The translations under genes were made by a program, and so were the position numbers. Source: Mycteria americana (taxonomy: Eukaryota; Chordata; Aves; Ciconiiformes; Ciconiidae). Taken from it: DNA of 64,000 nucleotides. The stretch is from positions 138,966,756 through 139,030,755 of the forward strand of contig NC_134366.1 in assembly GCF_035582795.1 (NCBI RefSeq), given 5' to 3'. The stretch's first letter is position 1, and every line of letters begins with the position of its first letter. Below are positions 1-13,900 of this stretch, piece after piece. The notes beneath the pieces were generated by a model. The model had not been told where the DNA came from and ran no database searches. It saw only the letters and a list, made by a program, of their open reading frames with translations.

Positions 1-3000
1 TATATGTTAGAGCCTACAGAAAAAAAAAAAAGTCTGCTATGCTTGTTATATATCAATGCATTCTGAAAAGTATTTGAGTTCTCCTTTCAATAACCAGCCA
101 GAAAATATTTACAATTATTTTAAGTTGCCTGTAGTCTAAACAAATTTACTCATTAAAACCAACTGAGTAATAAAAACAAACATACCCAACCATGGAAACC
201 AAATGCAAAAATCTGCCAGTCATTTGTGAAAATGGTTCTGATTTGACTATAGCTAAATTGGTGGGGGTATTATTTTCCCTCAGTATGACTGATGTGGTTT
301 TACATAAAGGGTTTAATAAAATAGGTGGCATTAGTGCAATGCAAAAAAATGTGTCAGGGATGTTATTTTCACCTAACAATATTGAGAGGAAAAAGCAATA
401 GGCACTGTGGATTTTTTTGAATCAACTATACTCTGTACCATCTCTTGTGAGAGGAAATCCAGAGCTACAGTGATAAATGCTCAGTGATAAATGCTCAATT
501 ACTTAGAGAAATAAGTAACATAAATTGTACTCTAACAGTCTACTTTTCCTATAGTACACATGCAGCTCGCTCTGAGCCTGAGCACACCGTGACCATAGTA
601 TGAGGGTTTCCAGTGATCTTGATTCTGTAAAGCACAAATTTTATCAGCAGTAGAAAATACATCTCCCACAGGAATCTCTCCAGGAATAAATACCTGCTTT
701 TTTTCTTACAGCTTTGTTAGTAATTTTATCTGTGTGTGAATTGCAATATATTTCTCTGATTCATGGCAGAGAGAGAATTTTGTTGTTACAACAGGTTTAT
801 TAAGTGGTATCTCATTATTTGTTACTGGACCAAAACTAACAATAGCTGAAGTATAAAATGGTATGAAAAGTGCTGGGCAATTTGGGCTCCTGACTGTTTT
901 GTCCACCAAGAAAGTGGACATTTTTATCACAAGGATGATATGTTTCCTAAATACAAATATCACATCTCAAATTTATATCAAAATCTCATTTTGGGTAACA
1001 TCAATTCAAAATGTTGCAATTCAAACCTTTAGTTCAAAACAAAACATATCATCTCCAATTTGCTCAACAAAAATACCATTTAAACATAATGAGATTCAAT
1101 ATTTCCTAGCAAATATTTTTCATTTCAGCAAAACACCATATTATCTGGAGCAAATGTATTGGCCAAAATCTTTGCATTTAGCACATTTCCCACAAAATTA
1201 AATGCCAATTTGGGTTTATTCTGTGCCTAGTAACTGCATTTCTAAAACTTTGTGGCTAGCTTTCATTATACTTTTCTTGCACGGTATGTTAGTCAAAGTA
1301 GAACAATATTTAATGAAATACATTAACAAACATAGTGGGACAAGCCCGCACAAATCTGCAACACGATTCACTGACTTCCAGGGAGTTCATAAAGATTTAC
1401 ACTATTACTAACAGAGAGCAACATTTGGTCCTGCGTCTTTGCTGTATCTGCATATATAATTTGTAAATCTCAAATATGGACTCCATCTCCACACATTAAT
1501 TTCTTTATCTGATCGCATAACAGTGTCTAAGCCTCCTCATTTAGGACACAGGGAGGTTTCTGATGCCAGAGGTTCAAAACCCCATTGGGTTGTGCTTACA
1601 CCTGCACCCTTCGGAGGTTGGGAGGAGCATTGCTGCCGCTTCGCAGTCATGGTTCATCTGCGACGGGCCTGAAAACCGGTGCCTGCTCCGCTTGCAGGCT
1701 CTTTGTGTAACCATCGCTGTCCTTGGACAAAACCTTCACTTCCTCTTCATCCCCACACCATCCCATTGGCGTGATTGTGCAAGCAGCCAGCAGCCCGCTC
1801 AGCAGCTCTCCTGCACCTCCGAGATACGCACAGGGCAATAGGAAGGCAGTTGCACATGGATTGCAAAGCACTTCGTTGTCCTAATTTGTTCATTTTCCAG
1901 CCATTTTCAGTGCTAAATTATTAACTGCTGATAAGTGACTGCTTTTCTTCCCTGCATCTCCCCTCCACAGAGCAGTGCAAGGGACCTCGTAAGGAACTGG
2001 CTATGGTGACACCGAAACTCTGGCACAACTTCACAGAGATAGAGAAGAGCTGCCAGCCCATTCGTGGACTTTTGCCCTCCCTGGCCAAACACGTCCTCCC
2101 TTTCCAGAGTAGCTTCTCTCCCAGGGACAGAGGGGAAAGCACCAGCGTGCAGGATTTGCTCCGATTCTGCCATCTTGATCCAAATTAAATTCACAGGTGA
2201 GGGGATAGCCTCTAACTGCCCCTTTTTAGGCTAGAATGGATTTAGCTGCAATTATGTTTACTGTGTTTTTAAGGAGATTTACATATGGTTTTCTGCTATG
2301 AAAAAGTACGTTGGAAAATGTGTAAAATACCACAGCCTGTGAGACAAGCAAATCCTTTCCCCTTCAACGGCATCAATGACTTCCAGCCAAGTTAATGCCT
2401 GGTTGCATATGTCTGCACTAAATCTTCACCTTCCTCAACACCTCCGCATGATTTGCTGTCTCTAGGTATACTGACACCTTTTCTCATGTGAGAACTTTAT
2501 GGCTTGATAACGATAAAGGGACAGCTGGCTCAGCAGAGTGGTTACTACTTACTCTCACCTCCTAGTTAGTAGGAATTTAAATATATAGAAATGCATGTAC
2601 AATTCTCACATGTAACCTGATCTACGGGAAATGTTGCTTTATGTATAAGCTTATTACTGTGGGGATACATGTCTTATATCAGCAGTGGCTTTGTAAGCCC
2701 CTTTGTAATATTATAGCTATTAGCAATGGGCTCAGTCTGAACGCCCCTGAACTCCGAAAGAGGCTGGATGCAATCCTCAATCTGAGCCAATGCGTCAGGC
2801 CTATTTCCAGCTTCGACTGCCTCTGTGCATGCTGTACAGAAAAATCAAAGGCACAGGTAGGCATTATTTAGAAAAAATACCTAAATCGCCTGTGCTGAAA
2901 GTACTTTTGTGGCTGCTTTTATAAATAAGGAAAAGATCAAGGCATTAAAAAGGTTCTCTTCATTTCCCCCTCTTCCCTTCTCAGTGCTGTGCTGATTAGT

Positions 3001-6000
3001 GCTGTGCTGTGAGGTTTAATTTTGGAGGTGACGCATTAAGAGCCCCATTTGCATGGGCTGGGATTCCCTGTGATTTCCTGTCTGCAGGAGCAGCAGACTG
3101 TCTCGTACTTTACAGACCAGGCAGACCTGCAAGGACAGTGACTAATTACCTTCATTTATCATGCTTCCAGGCACCCTTTCAGATAATCAGATTGAAATCT
3201 CCTACTTGTCAGTGGCTCAGGAGTCATCAGTTCACAGGACCACCACAGAAAAGTGCTGAGGTTTTGGTATCCATTCTTGCGCTGGCTGCTAAGGCACTTA
3301 ATTACTGTAACACAGAGGGAATAAATTGCACATGTGTCAATTGCTAATGAATCTTAAGTCTTCAGTATGGCCTTTAGAAATCCTAAATTCAGCAATAATT
3401 TTAGCTTTGTGGTTCCTGTTCCCTCATCTCACTGGGATGGGAAAGAATAGACAGTACATGAGAACTGTTGTTTCCAGGTGGCCGGGAAAGAAAGGGAGCA
3501 AGCAGGAGCATCACCATGTCTGACCTGGGCAACCTGTTGCTATCGAACTGCTTTCCTTTAGCTTCCCGGGAGCGTTAAGGCATCCCGTGTATGGCCTTTT
3601 CCACAGGGGAAGAGGTGGGGACCAGACACCGCCTCTCGCCAGTGAGCTGCTGCCGGAGCTTTTCCTCCTCTCACGCCACTGGAGAGAGGTCCTGGCCACA
3701 AGGAAGGTGTTTACTAGGGCCATAAAAGTTGCCCTTCCTCTCCTGTGGTGAGGAAAGGCACATGAGCAGGCTGGACAGTGGCCGGAGTGCGTCCACCACG
3801 GCTTCCTCGGCACGAGAAAGCCTTTCCACTGTCGCTACCTTTCGGCTGGCTGAATCCCGGAGAATCTTTTAGGAAAAAAAGATCTGGAGGTATTGAGATG
3901 CAATAGCTAGAAGCAGCAGCTGTCATGTTTCTCAGAAGTCAGAAAGCCCACCACCTCTCCCAGCAACTGCAAGGACACCCCATAGCATGATAACAAAAAG
4001 CTGTCTTTGCTCGACGGTTTCTGTGATAAAAATTCCTACAGCTGGACTGCCTTGACGTTGTTTTGAGAAGTTTCTTAAAAATTACCTTTTCTGCCAAATT
4101 AGTGGTACCTCTTCTCAAAGCTTGTCTCTTGCCAGCATGTTTTCTTTTCAGTTCAAGGTGTGAAAAATATTCTTTACTTTTACACACCGCTTTATTAAAT
4201 TCTTCCCATTTCATGGGATGTGCCTTAAGTTCTGTAATATGAAATTCCCAATTATTTCATTAAAATTTTAAGCCTCTTACTCCTCCCTTGGTAAAAGTCC
4301 CAATGTTCTACCCAGACCCCGGGACTCCTTATCAGTTTTTTTTCCTTAACTGAATGAAATGTTACCTTGCAATTCCAAGCCCTTAAGAAACATGTTTGTG
4401 CACTTCGTGGGAGACTAGATTCATTCATGCAGAAGGAACCTTCCCTTCTTCTGTTCCTAACTCTTTTGTTACCTTTTTCAAAATTCACCCAAGACAAGAG
4501 TTAATCTTTAGTTAGGGAGAGTTGTATTTTATTGTGCTCTTTCTCTATACCATTAATTTGAACTTTTCCCCTTGAAATCCCATGATTTGAGCACAAAAGT
4601 CTTATGCATGGAAAGATGTCAGTTTTCAGGCATGAAAATGAAACAGTAAAAAAATTTTTTTTTTCCAGTTGCAATATTCCACAAGAGAAAAAAAAAACTC
4701 AATAAAATTAATTATTGTTTAGACAGAGATTTTATTTTCCTATTTGGCACATTCTTGGAATGGAAAATGTTGAATTGGTCCACTGACTTAAGATCTGAAA
4801 TTTCCTTTATTTAACGTCCTAGCAAAAAATGTTCTGCGAAATATTTTTCAGCCAGATCAGTAGCAGTGTAAGTCTATGGTTTTGCTAGTCATATGCTGTA
4901 TGGTATTGTGTTACCTCAATGATATATTTTGAATCCCACACACATCCATTACTGTACAATGGGCAAGCACTTTCCTTTTGGCTATGCTCGCTTAGATATT
5001 TCCTTACACTTGACTGACATCCTCACTTATTCTGTTTGTTAAATACATATTTATAATTTAATAATACATTCCAAGAACGATCGCTTAAAGCATCAGGTAC
5101 TTGGAAAGTTTGCAGAGCAAAGCCAGTGCATACTTGTACACATTTCATGACCGTTTGCCAACATATACTGTATTTTCATTGACCCATTCCTTGCTTTTAC
5201 AGCTTAAAGCAGAGCTACCCCGAAATAAATGTTTCTTTTTAGGGTCACCTCATAATTTGGAATGTAATCACTTGGAGTACAGATATTGGCTCTGTCTTAT
5301 TTGAGTTCTGCACCTACAATCAGAACCTGAGTCCAGTCAAGTATCAGGGCTCATGACTGTCTCCCAAACTCTTTGGGTCTCACACCTTGCTGATTTTCCA
5401 TTCACTGAGTGGGTAGGAAGTGTTTGTGTCAATACTGTCCTACATTCCCTAGAAATTATTTTAATGCAATACAATTTATATTAAGGCTCTATAGTTTCCA
5501 AGCTTTTATATGGGAAAGAAAAAACGCAACATTATTCACACTACTGATATGCCTCAGAATGGTGACAGGAATAGAACATCAACAGAAGCCAATGAAAAAA
5601 TTCCCCTTCCTGGGCAGAGGGGGGGAAAAAGCCTATGGTATGTAATTATTTCTGCAATTCATTTAGGAAGATACTTTACTGTGATCTGACCTGTTTTTTC
5701 TTTGGTACAGATGAAACTCCTAAAAAAGTGAGTGTGAGATTCTCACTGAAGTGAGATTACGAATGACAAGGAAAAAAAAAATCAGTGTGCAACATGAGAC
5801 TGTAGTAAAAGTCTTTTCCAAACCTGTATTTTGCCTAACTTAATGAACTTTTCTTGAATGTCATTGGAATGTCTACAGTCACTGGACTGTGCATTCATAA
5901 TAGTTTGCAGGAAGAAACAGAAGGTAGAAGGCTTTTTGTGTGATTTTATGGACTAGTCAAAGTTTCACTGATTTTGGAAGGCGCTTACATCCTGCTGCCT

Positions 6001-7756
6001 GCCCTGCCATTCCAGAAACTGTCCCATACAATTGCGTGACATCTCACGCACAGTGTTACGCCAGATGTTCAGTGGGGCAAGAAGGCTTTTGCCTATCCGC
6101 CTACACAGGAAAGTTCAGCTCTGAAGGGGAAAGGAGAGATGCCTCTTTTGGGCACTTAATCATTCTTGTACATGAAAAAGATTGTTTGAAATTTCTCAGA
6201 GTGGTTCCAGTTGTTAGAGGGAGTTTTAGGAAAGATGGATTAGTGAGTATAACCAAGGTAATAACTGATCCAAACTACTTTATCCCTGAGGTAGGTCTAC
6301 AACTTATCAAAGCAAATGTATGTTTACATAACTTAAAACTGAATCACTTCTTCTGCATGTAGACATGATTCTTAAAGTGAATACATTTGGCCTGATTCCA
6401 GGTCCTGACAGGCAGAAAGGGAACGCAAACTCATGGCTTTCACGTAAGAAAATGCCTGTAGTAGTACTACTCAGGGTTTGGGTGGAGGTGAGGGGGCCAG
6501 GGTTGGGTTTTATTTTTATTTTTGTCACAAAGGCCCAGGGTAATTCTTCTGAAGGATGCTCAGCAGGATGAAGTGCGTCCGTTCCAGCTGGGCTGAGCCA
6601 GGCAGGTGCTACATTTTGTTTTCCTGGCAAGAAGCGGCGATGGCTCGCCATACCTGCTTCCCCAGGAAGAGTCAGAGGCACAGGTCGTGCTGTGGGACGG
6701 CAGGAGGTAGCACGTGCTCAGGACCGGGATGCAGCCTGGGAATCCCGCCCGGGGACCGCCAACTACGCGGCTCTGGCCGGCAGCAAAGCCAGAGACACAG
6801 ACCATCACTGATGGTTTGATTTAAATTCACCCGTCTGGGCGACTTCTTAGGCAATTAGCTGTGTCTTGTGGGTAATCCAGAGATATATGCCTATAATCCA
6901 GGGGGATGAGATTAAAAACTATAAAATGATTTCTTCAGGCTGGAAAATAAAAGCCTGAAGCCCTGTGAATATCTGCAGAGATTGTATTTCGGGGCACGGA
7001 TTCTGTCAATAATCATTAATGTGCTACCTTTAGGTATCACAAGAAAATGTTCCACTGTAGAGAAGAATTAGCGAGGTTAACTTTTTAGTGCTGGGAAATT
7101 ATCAAGAAAAAAATAAAACAGCAAACACCTGTAAACACTCCTAGTCTGCAGGTGAGATATCCCAAAACCACCTGCTGGATGAAAAAAAGCACAGCCATGA
7201 GAGACCTCCACTCAAATTACAGTGTAAAAAATAAAGAATGAGTCTGTGTGACTGACTGTAACCTTTTAGCATTGCCATACAGCCCCAGAAAATTAAATTG
7301 ATTTGACCTGACTGTATGATTTGTGTTATTTTTCAAACACATCTTTTTCTTGCTGAGAACATTTTTTCAGGAGTTTGTTCATCAAATTGCAATTATTTTA
7401 ACATTATGAGCCACGAGCCATCACTAGGTTAACCACAGATTTATTACTGTGATAGGCAAATAAAGCAAGTGCACCAGCTTCCAGTGAGTTTTGCTATCCC
7501 TGGAACCGGTTTGCAGCCAGGATGTTCCCTTCACTGCAGTGAATGCCAGAGCAGACTTTCACCAGCACCTCCCATTGCTCGGCCTCTGCAGCTGCGTGGG
7601 TCCCCACTGATGTAGTGGGGCTCCGTGACGGTGGGTCGATCCCCGTGAGTTACTGCTGCAGGAAGGAGACCTCCTACTACAGCAAACACAGTCCGAGCAA
7701 TTCCTTGGGAGAGTTTCTTAGCATTGCTTTACCTTCTTGTAGATTTTTTTTTAAAG
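1..7756. other. Intergenic DNA 3' of EYA1, no gene recognised
   Basis: Open frames are short (at most 140 codons, at 5940-6362) and show no known domain or codon pattern. Slightly GC-richer, CpG-bearing patches occur near 1560-1850, 3500-3850 and 6550-6800. A possible regulatory stretch at 6880-7060 is listed separately. No RNA gene was recognised. Confidence 0.7.
6880..7060. promoter_or_regulatory. Candidate conserved non-coding element near EYA1
   Basis: A non-coding stretch with a TCAATAATCATTAATG cluster (7006-7021) holding the palindrome CATTAATG, plus two TAATCCAG boxes (6872-6902 region) of the bicoid/OTX/PITX type. The call rests on composition and motifs only. Confidence 0.2.
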
Positions 7757-7825
7757 GTTCACAGAACAGCTGAGGTTGGAAGGGACCTCTCTGGAGATGG
7801 CCAAGTCCAACCCCCCACCTACAAA
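7757..7825 (-). mobile_element. CR1 LINE 3'-end fragment (about 70 bp)
   Basis: On the plus strand the segment reads CACAGAACAGCTGAGGTTGG, then AAGGGACCTCTCTGGAGATG and a CCAAGTCCAACCCCC end. This is the reverse complement of a CR1 3' terminus, so the element points to the minus strand, as the larger copy does. Only the 3' tail remains and it is diverged. Confidence 0.88.
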
Positions 7826-7856
7826 TGGTGTAGTCAGACTTTGCTGTCCCTTTGTG

Positions 7857-7960
7857 TAAATATCTGCTTTGAGATGCTTTGAGTTAAATCATACAGAAGA
7901 AATCTACAAAGGCTGTTAAAATCAACCAAAGCTGTTAAATATCTGCTTTGAGATGCTTTG
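7857..7960. repeat. Pair of 25-bp direct repeats, 79 bp apart
   Basis: The 25-mer beginning TAAATATCTGCTTTGAGATG and ending CTTTG occurs perfectly at 7857-7881 and 7936-7960. The flanks differ, so only this block is duplicated. It lies 30 bp beyond the short CR1 fragment. Confidence 0.9.
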
Positions 7961-10900
7961 GTTCACCAGCTGAACAACTCACCGACTGTAAACAAGTGAC
8001 AATTCAACAAACATTTTGGGAACTCGGGATGATCTGAATGACTTGACTTTCGGCTTGTGCAGGCATGAAGAACATTTTTCCTCAAAAGGGGGAAGACTGG
8101 CTTCTCTCATGGAAGAAGGTCATTGAGGCCTGAGGCAAAGGTACCTCAAAGCATGGGCAGGACATCAAGTACACGAGCACTGCCATTGACTTCAGTGGGA
8201 CTGCTCCCGAGCTGAGGGTAAAACCAACAGTTAAATTCTTTCCTGGGTTTGTGCTTTATCTTGCACAGGTTTTTAAGGCAGGATTTCAGAGATAGGGCTC
8301 ATTTTTTTAAGCATTAAGCAATACTTCATGCTATTGCAGGCTAATGTAACAAGACGAGTTCACTTTATGCACTAAATTAAAAAATAAATCTGTCCTCAGT
8401 TTTCACCTGAAGTTGACATTTCCCTTGCTCTCCTTGTGTATAAATTGCAAAGTGGTAGCCTAAGGGAAGGTGTTTGAAGAATTCTGTGTTTATAAATGGT
8501 CTATATTATATTTTATATATGTAGGCAGCAGCTATAGTCTCCACTTCTAGGCCTGAGGGGAAGGCAATGGTTTCCTGCACCACAGAGCTGCAGCTCCTGC
8601 CTGTAAGCAGGTACACAAAGCTCCCTTTAACTGGCTCGAAAGGAGCGGTGAGATGAAACATGCCCACTGATGGTTAACAGATCTGTCCCTCAAGACTGCT
8701 TTTTGCTGAACATGGCATTTGTTTACACTCAGCTAAAGCTTTTAGCATTTTCAGGCCTATAAGAGGATTTGGCTGGTAGCCCTGCTGTTGATTGTCATAT
8801 TCCCTAGCTAGAAATGTCAGTTACCACTTCTCTTTCTTCTTCCGTTCATTAAACTTTTTGTATATTTTCTCTATCGTTCCCAGGAATTAGTGATGACATG
8901 TGCCATTTGCATATTACTGTAGTTCTTCCAGGAGATGTGAGTGCACACAGAGCTTGCAGCTTTTAACCCACTAGGGATTCGGGGGACCAAGAGCGACATA
9001 TCATCTGAATATTATTTGTAGCATCTTGTGTATAGAAAAACCTACTGAAAAAATGAGAGCTCTTCAGCTGGAACTGAATATGCACACATATTGCTTTTCT
9101 TTCATGACCTACCACTGAGCATTTTCTCTGTAGATGACAGGAAGATATTTCTGGAAATCTATCACAGTATAACTAACTGGAAGGATCTCGCAGCTAAAAT
9201 TGTTTAACCAACCCTTTTATTACCATGTGGAGCTGAGTCATCAGCGTGGCTGCACAGCTGATTTCTCAGATTTGCCATTGAAGAACCCTCATGGGGTTGG
9301 TGCTTCACACTGCCTGTCTGAGAAGCTGCCACGGGCTTTCTCAGCTTCTCTCCTGTGCTAACGTAGAGGGGAGAAATGCTCTCCCCCTTTCCTTAGGAAA
9401 GAAGACCTTCATAATATACAGAATACTCTGCTGTGCAGGGCTAAGGCTCAAGCCCACAGAATTAAAGCTTCAGTCATGGTTGGATGATGTAGACCAGCTG
9501 CTGCTGATTCACGTTTGGTGGTTTCCACCCCATATCGCTCTGTCCAGCCATTCTTCCCCCTGGTTCATTCACAAACCCAAAGTAAAGTTCACTGACAACT
9601 AGTTACACCAGCAGAACTGAGGAGGCAATAGCAGTGGGGAGGAGGGTAGGAGCAAGCAGCTGAGCATCGGTGGCAGTTGACTTAATTTGCCTGCCACAGC
9701 TGTCTTTGGCTTGTTGCACCAATGAACTGGAGGGGCTTAACTACAGTGAAGTCATTTCACATACATCTACCTAGCTAAAAGTTATGAGCTTGTCCTAACT
9801 CAGTAGCTAAAGTCCCTTAGGTGTCTAGAAAAGAGACAAGCACCTCCAGAAGGAAGTTCGTCTGTCTTAGGTGCTTTCAGAGCAACTCATCTGACTCTGT
9901 CTTCCTGGGGGATGGTGAAAGCACAGATTAGGGCAACCAGGCTGTATGGATTGGTCTGAGACAACCAGGGATCCAAGAAAGCTTTCAAGCCATTATCTTG
10001 TCCAGATTTTAGTAACACCAGTGAATACCCTGCAAGGGATTCATCTAGGATGTGTCTTCCTCCTTGATATGAGTCTTAGATCCCCTTATTCATTGCAAAC
10101 CTGCAGTGGGACAGAAGGAGACTTTCTGCCCGTCATGCTCCCCGACATGTTTGCCATTCCCATTACAGCCATTAATCCCATGTTTAGAGTCCAGCTGCCC
10201 TATCCCAGCTGGCTAGATTAGACTATCTTTCTAACCTCAGATGGTTAAAATCTAGGGAAATTAATTGCATTTTTAAAGGATAAATATGGCCACGCTGGCT
10301 TTAAACTAGTTAGCTCAGAGAACGTTAGCAAGTAGCTGCAGCAGCAGGGAGCCAGCTCAGGCTGCAAAACCTGCCTGTATAAAACACTTTGTCAAATACT
10401 CGGGCCAGAACTCCCTTCAAGCAGGGCTGCATCCACAGCAGTATCCAGTAGCTACTCAAAACCTAAGGCTGTATCACACAAGTTACCTATGTAGTAATGA
10501 AATATGCACGATCTTACTCCCCGTCAGCCCCAAATGAGACTCCAGATAGTCTTTGGCAAAGCCTCTGCCCTAGAAAGGCTGTCGTTTATTAAAAGACCCA
10601 CAGTAATCCCAGCTCAATTTGTGGCCGGCGCTTGGCTTTTATGTATGATGAATTAGAAAGTGGGATGGTTCCTCCTCACACTACAGGTTTCGTTTTACTC
10701 TTCTTTGTGGGAAATTCTTCCCTTTCAACCTGCAGACCTGGAAAGCATTTCAAAGCCTGTCCTGTTCATGTGATAGTTTGGTAACTCCTCAAGAACTTGT
10801 GAATTTAAAAAGTGACACTGTTCCCCACTTTCAGTTCCTGAAGCACATCTCAGAGCTACTCAGGTTGTTTCCATTTTGTACCACTTCTGGAATTTCAGAG

Positions 10901-13900
10901 ATAACTTATTTGATCTTAGCTGGTAAAACAATGTAACTACATTTGTAATAATTCAACCAGACCAGCTGAACATCTTCTATGTCAGAAAAATCCTTCTGAC
11001 AAAATCTTTATTGAAAACGCACTACAGGAACTTGCACAAATTGCAAGTCGCTTACTTTTGCAAATTGCAAATTGCTTACTTTTTTCAAACATACCTTGTT
11101 TATTTTGGGTTTTTTTTTCAGTGAAATGGTCCCTTTAAAAAAAAAGTTCTATAACTGTTTTTTAATTGCAAACTGTAATGTGCATGCCAGACTGTACATG
11201 CTCCTGTTATCCTCTGGACAGTCCAGTGAAATCTCTGCTAGACACCGTATGCAACACAGCACAGCTGCTGTCAGATTCGGTTTCATTAGCCACTTCCTGC
11301 GGCTCTGTGCTGTTGCTGGGACTCTCAGCTATCCTCCTTCCCTTCCTTCAGCTCACTCCCCCCTCATTTATTCTCAATAGAGTCATAGACTGTAAGGTAC
11401 ATCAGCTTCAGTGTCTTTTCTGAACAGCTTTCAAAAGAACTGGTGCTCTCAAAGCATGCACGGGTGAATATCCAGTTTCACAAAAGTATACATAAATTGA
11501 TTGGAAAGAGGAAAAATTCAGGCAATGGCCTCAGGGCCAGCAGGTAGCAGGGCTGCATTTGTAGCTTGCACATCAGCAAATTATTTACATGGCCTGAAAG
11601 TGCAGTGAGAGCATTGACAGAGAAGGGAAGGGACTGACATAATTTTGAAGCATAGGTGCACTTTCTGTGAAAATTCAAAAATGAGGGCATATGCTGAAAC
11701 TGGCCACATTCTGCTCTCTGAGATGCTCTGCAAAGATAATAGGTTGTACAGGTTTCACAGAGTGCAATTTGGCTTGCCGTACATCCTATAGTACGTTTGC
11801 AGCTATTTGCTGATTTTGGATAAGGATGTTGTACTTCATCTGTTTAGAACAGAGGCTCTTCGTGCAGATGGTCTTTCTTCATGACTGTACAATATTAACC
11901 CAATGGAAGTGGGTGGCTTGTCAATGCTATATGATAAGAACAGTAATGCTACTGATTTAACAGGAGCTTACAGCTGCCTATGAATTTTCTCCTTTTATAT
12001 TATTACTATTGTTCTTAAAATTTCACCTTTCAAGATGGATTAGACTCCTGACGGAGTGTTTTGTTTTGTTTTGCAGTCATTCATCTTTTTTCTGTTAGTT
12101 TACAAAACATGATCTATTAATTTTTAAGTGCACAAAATAATTTTTTAAAATTTTATAACACATATTAATACTTTATTTTTAATAGCTGTAGCTTCTAAGT
12201 ATTGCTTGGGTAAAGATTTGAATTTGGCACACAAATAGTTCCATGGTCTGAAATGTTTCAGCATTTCAACAGCCTGGTGCAAATCCATTTTCTTTTGTCC
12301 AGATTATCACAGTTAAGTATATGCGGCTTTTGCAGAAAGCACAAAGTGATTGTTTTCCTAACTATCTGCCTCTCAATTTTCTCCTGCCTCTGTGCATGCT
12401 TGTCTAAGTAACCTGAGATGAGTGTTCAGTCTCTGAGGCTACAAGTATTCTAGTAAATTAAAAAGTGGCAAGGAATGTTCCCAGGCACTGGGCTTCAATT
12501 GCCTGTACTCCTAAATTTTTAAAATGGTCCCAGGGATGGTTTTGGCTCATGTCAAATAGCACTCTCCTGGACAATACCCAGGCATGGTCTGAGGGCTAGC
12601 AAGGGACAGAAAGTCTTCCCAGTGGGCAACCTGAATGCAGGGACCCTGCTTTGGCGGGAAGAGTGTGATGACGTGAACCCAAGTGCCGGTTGCGCTCGCT
12701 GCCAGAGAGTGGTTCCAAGCACGTTTAGTTTATTAGTTCAGACACAATTTGAATGGTATTAGGGGACCTCTACCTCTTTGATATTTGAAGGACCTATAAA
12801 ATACCCCTCTCATTTCAAAGGAACTGTTAATGGACCCACAGAAACTTTGATGTACCAAGACACTTAACCAAGTAAGTAGTTCTGTGACAGTCAGCAGTGT
12901 AACTCATATGCTTGAGGTCAGCTCCATCCTCATCACATCTCTGGGTTGGAGCCTAACGTATGTGTGCTTTGAGCTGTCTGGCCTCACTGAATTTGGATCT
13001 TCACAGGATGGTCTCTTGTTACATTGTGAAAAGAATCCGAAGAGAAACAAGACAAATTCAGCCCAAATTCAGCAAGGAGACCTTTTTCAGTACAACTGCT
13101 CTCTTTATCTGTACTGAAATACTCGGTTTCTGGCCACTTGTACAGTTACTCTAGATTTAACCTGCATAGTGTAGAAACAGAAGAAGGCATCAGGTGATGC
13201 CTCATGTCACCTGTCTTAGCAGACTGATGACAGCACCCATGTTGTCATCCAAATTAGCATCTTCAAAATTGCACAGCTTAGGGACAAGGCCCATATAGAT
13301 AAAGGCTGACATGGCTGACTCAAAACCGGCAGGTGTCATTCACATCTTAAATGATAAAACAGAAAAGTTAGTACATTTGTCACTGATGAAAAGAGAGAAA
13401 GTTTGCTTCACTTAATTTTAACCATCTGAAAGCTAGATCTCTGATCTAACCTAGCTTAGGTTTCCTTTGAGAGAGAAACTACACTGAAGGGAAGTTTTAG
13501 TAGCTCAAAGAGTGGTCTTAAAATGAAAGGCTTCTGAATGTACCTTGAGGTTGTTGTACACTAAGGACCTGACTTTTACATAGCTAGAAGTGAATCCTAC
13601 TTTAAATCCTTACATGAGGGTTTGGATATCTTTCTGAAAAATAGATGCTGTTTCAGTTAGATATAATGGGTCTGGAGTTACTCAGTGAAATTGTGTGGTC
13701 TATGTTCATATTAGAGGAACTTAACAGTACCTCTGGGTTTAAAAGCTGCTGGTCAATGAAATTCTGCAGAGATGACATGCACTGAATGAAACAAGCAAGA
13801 CATAGAAGTAGGCATACTATAGACACAGGTGGCTTTGTATGCTTGTGTCTACCACAATCCAAGCCACATATTGAGCGTCAGTATTTGACATGGCATCATT

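Noticed and set aside
11378-11402. AGAGTCATAGACTGTAAGGT, possible old CR1 3' end
   Set aside because: Only about 20 bp resemble a CR1 terminus and the adjoining sequence does not continue the match.
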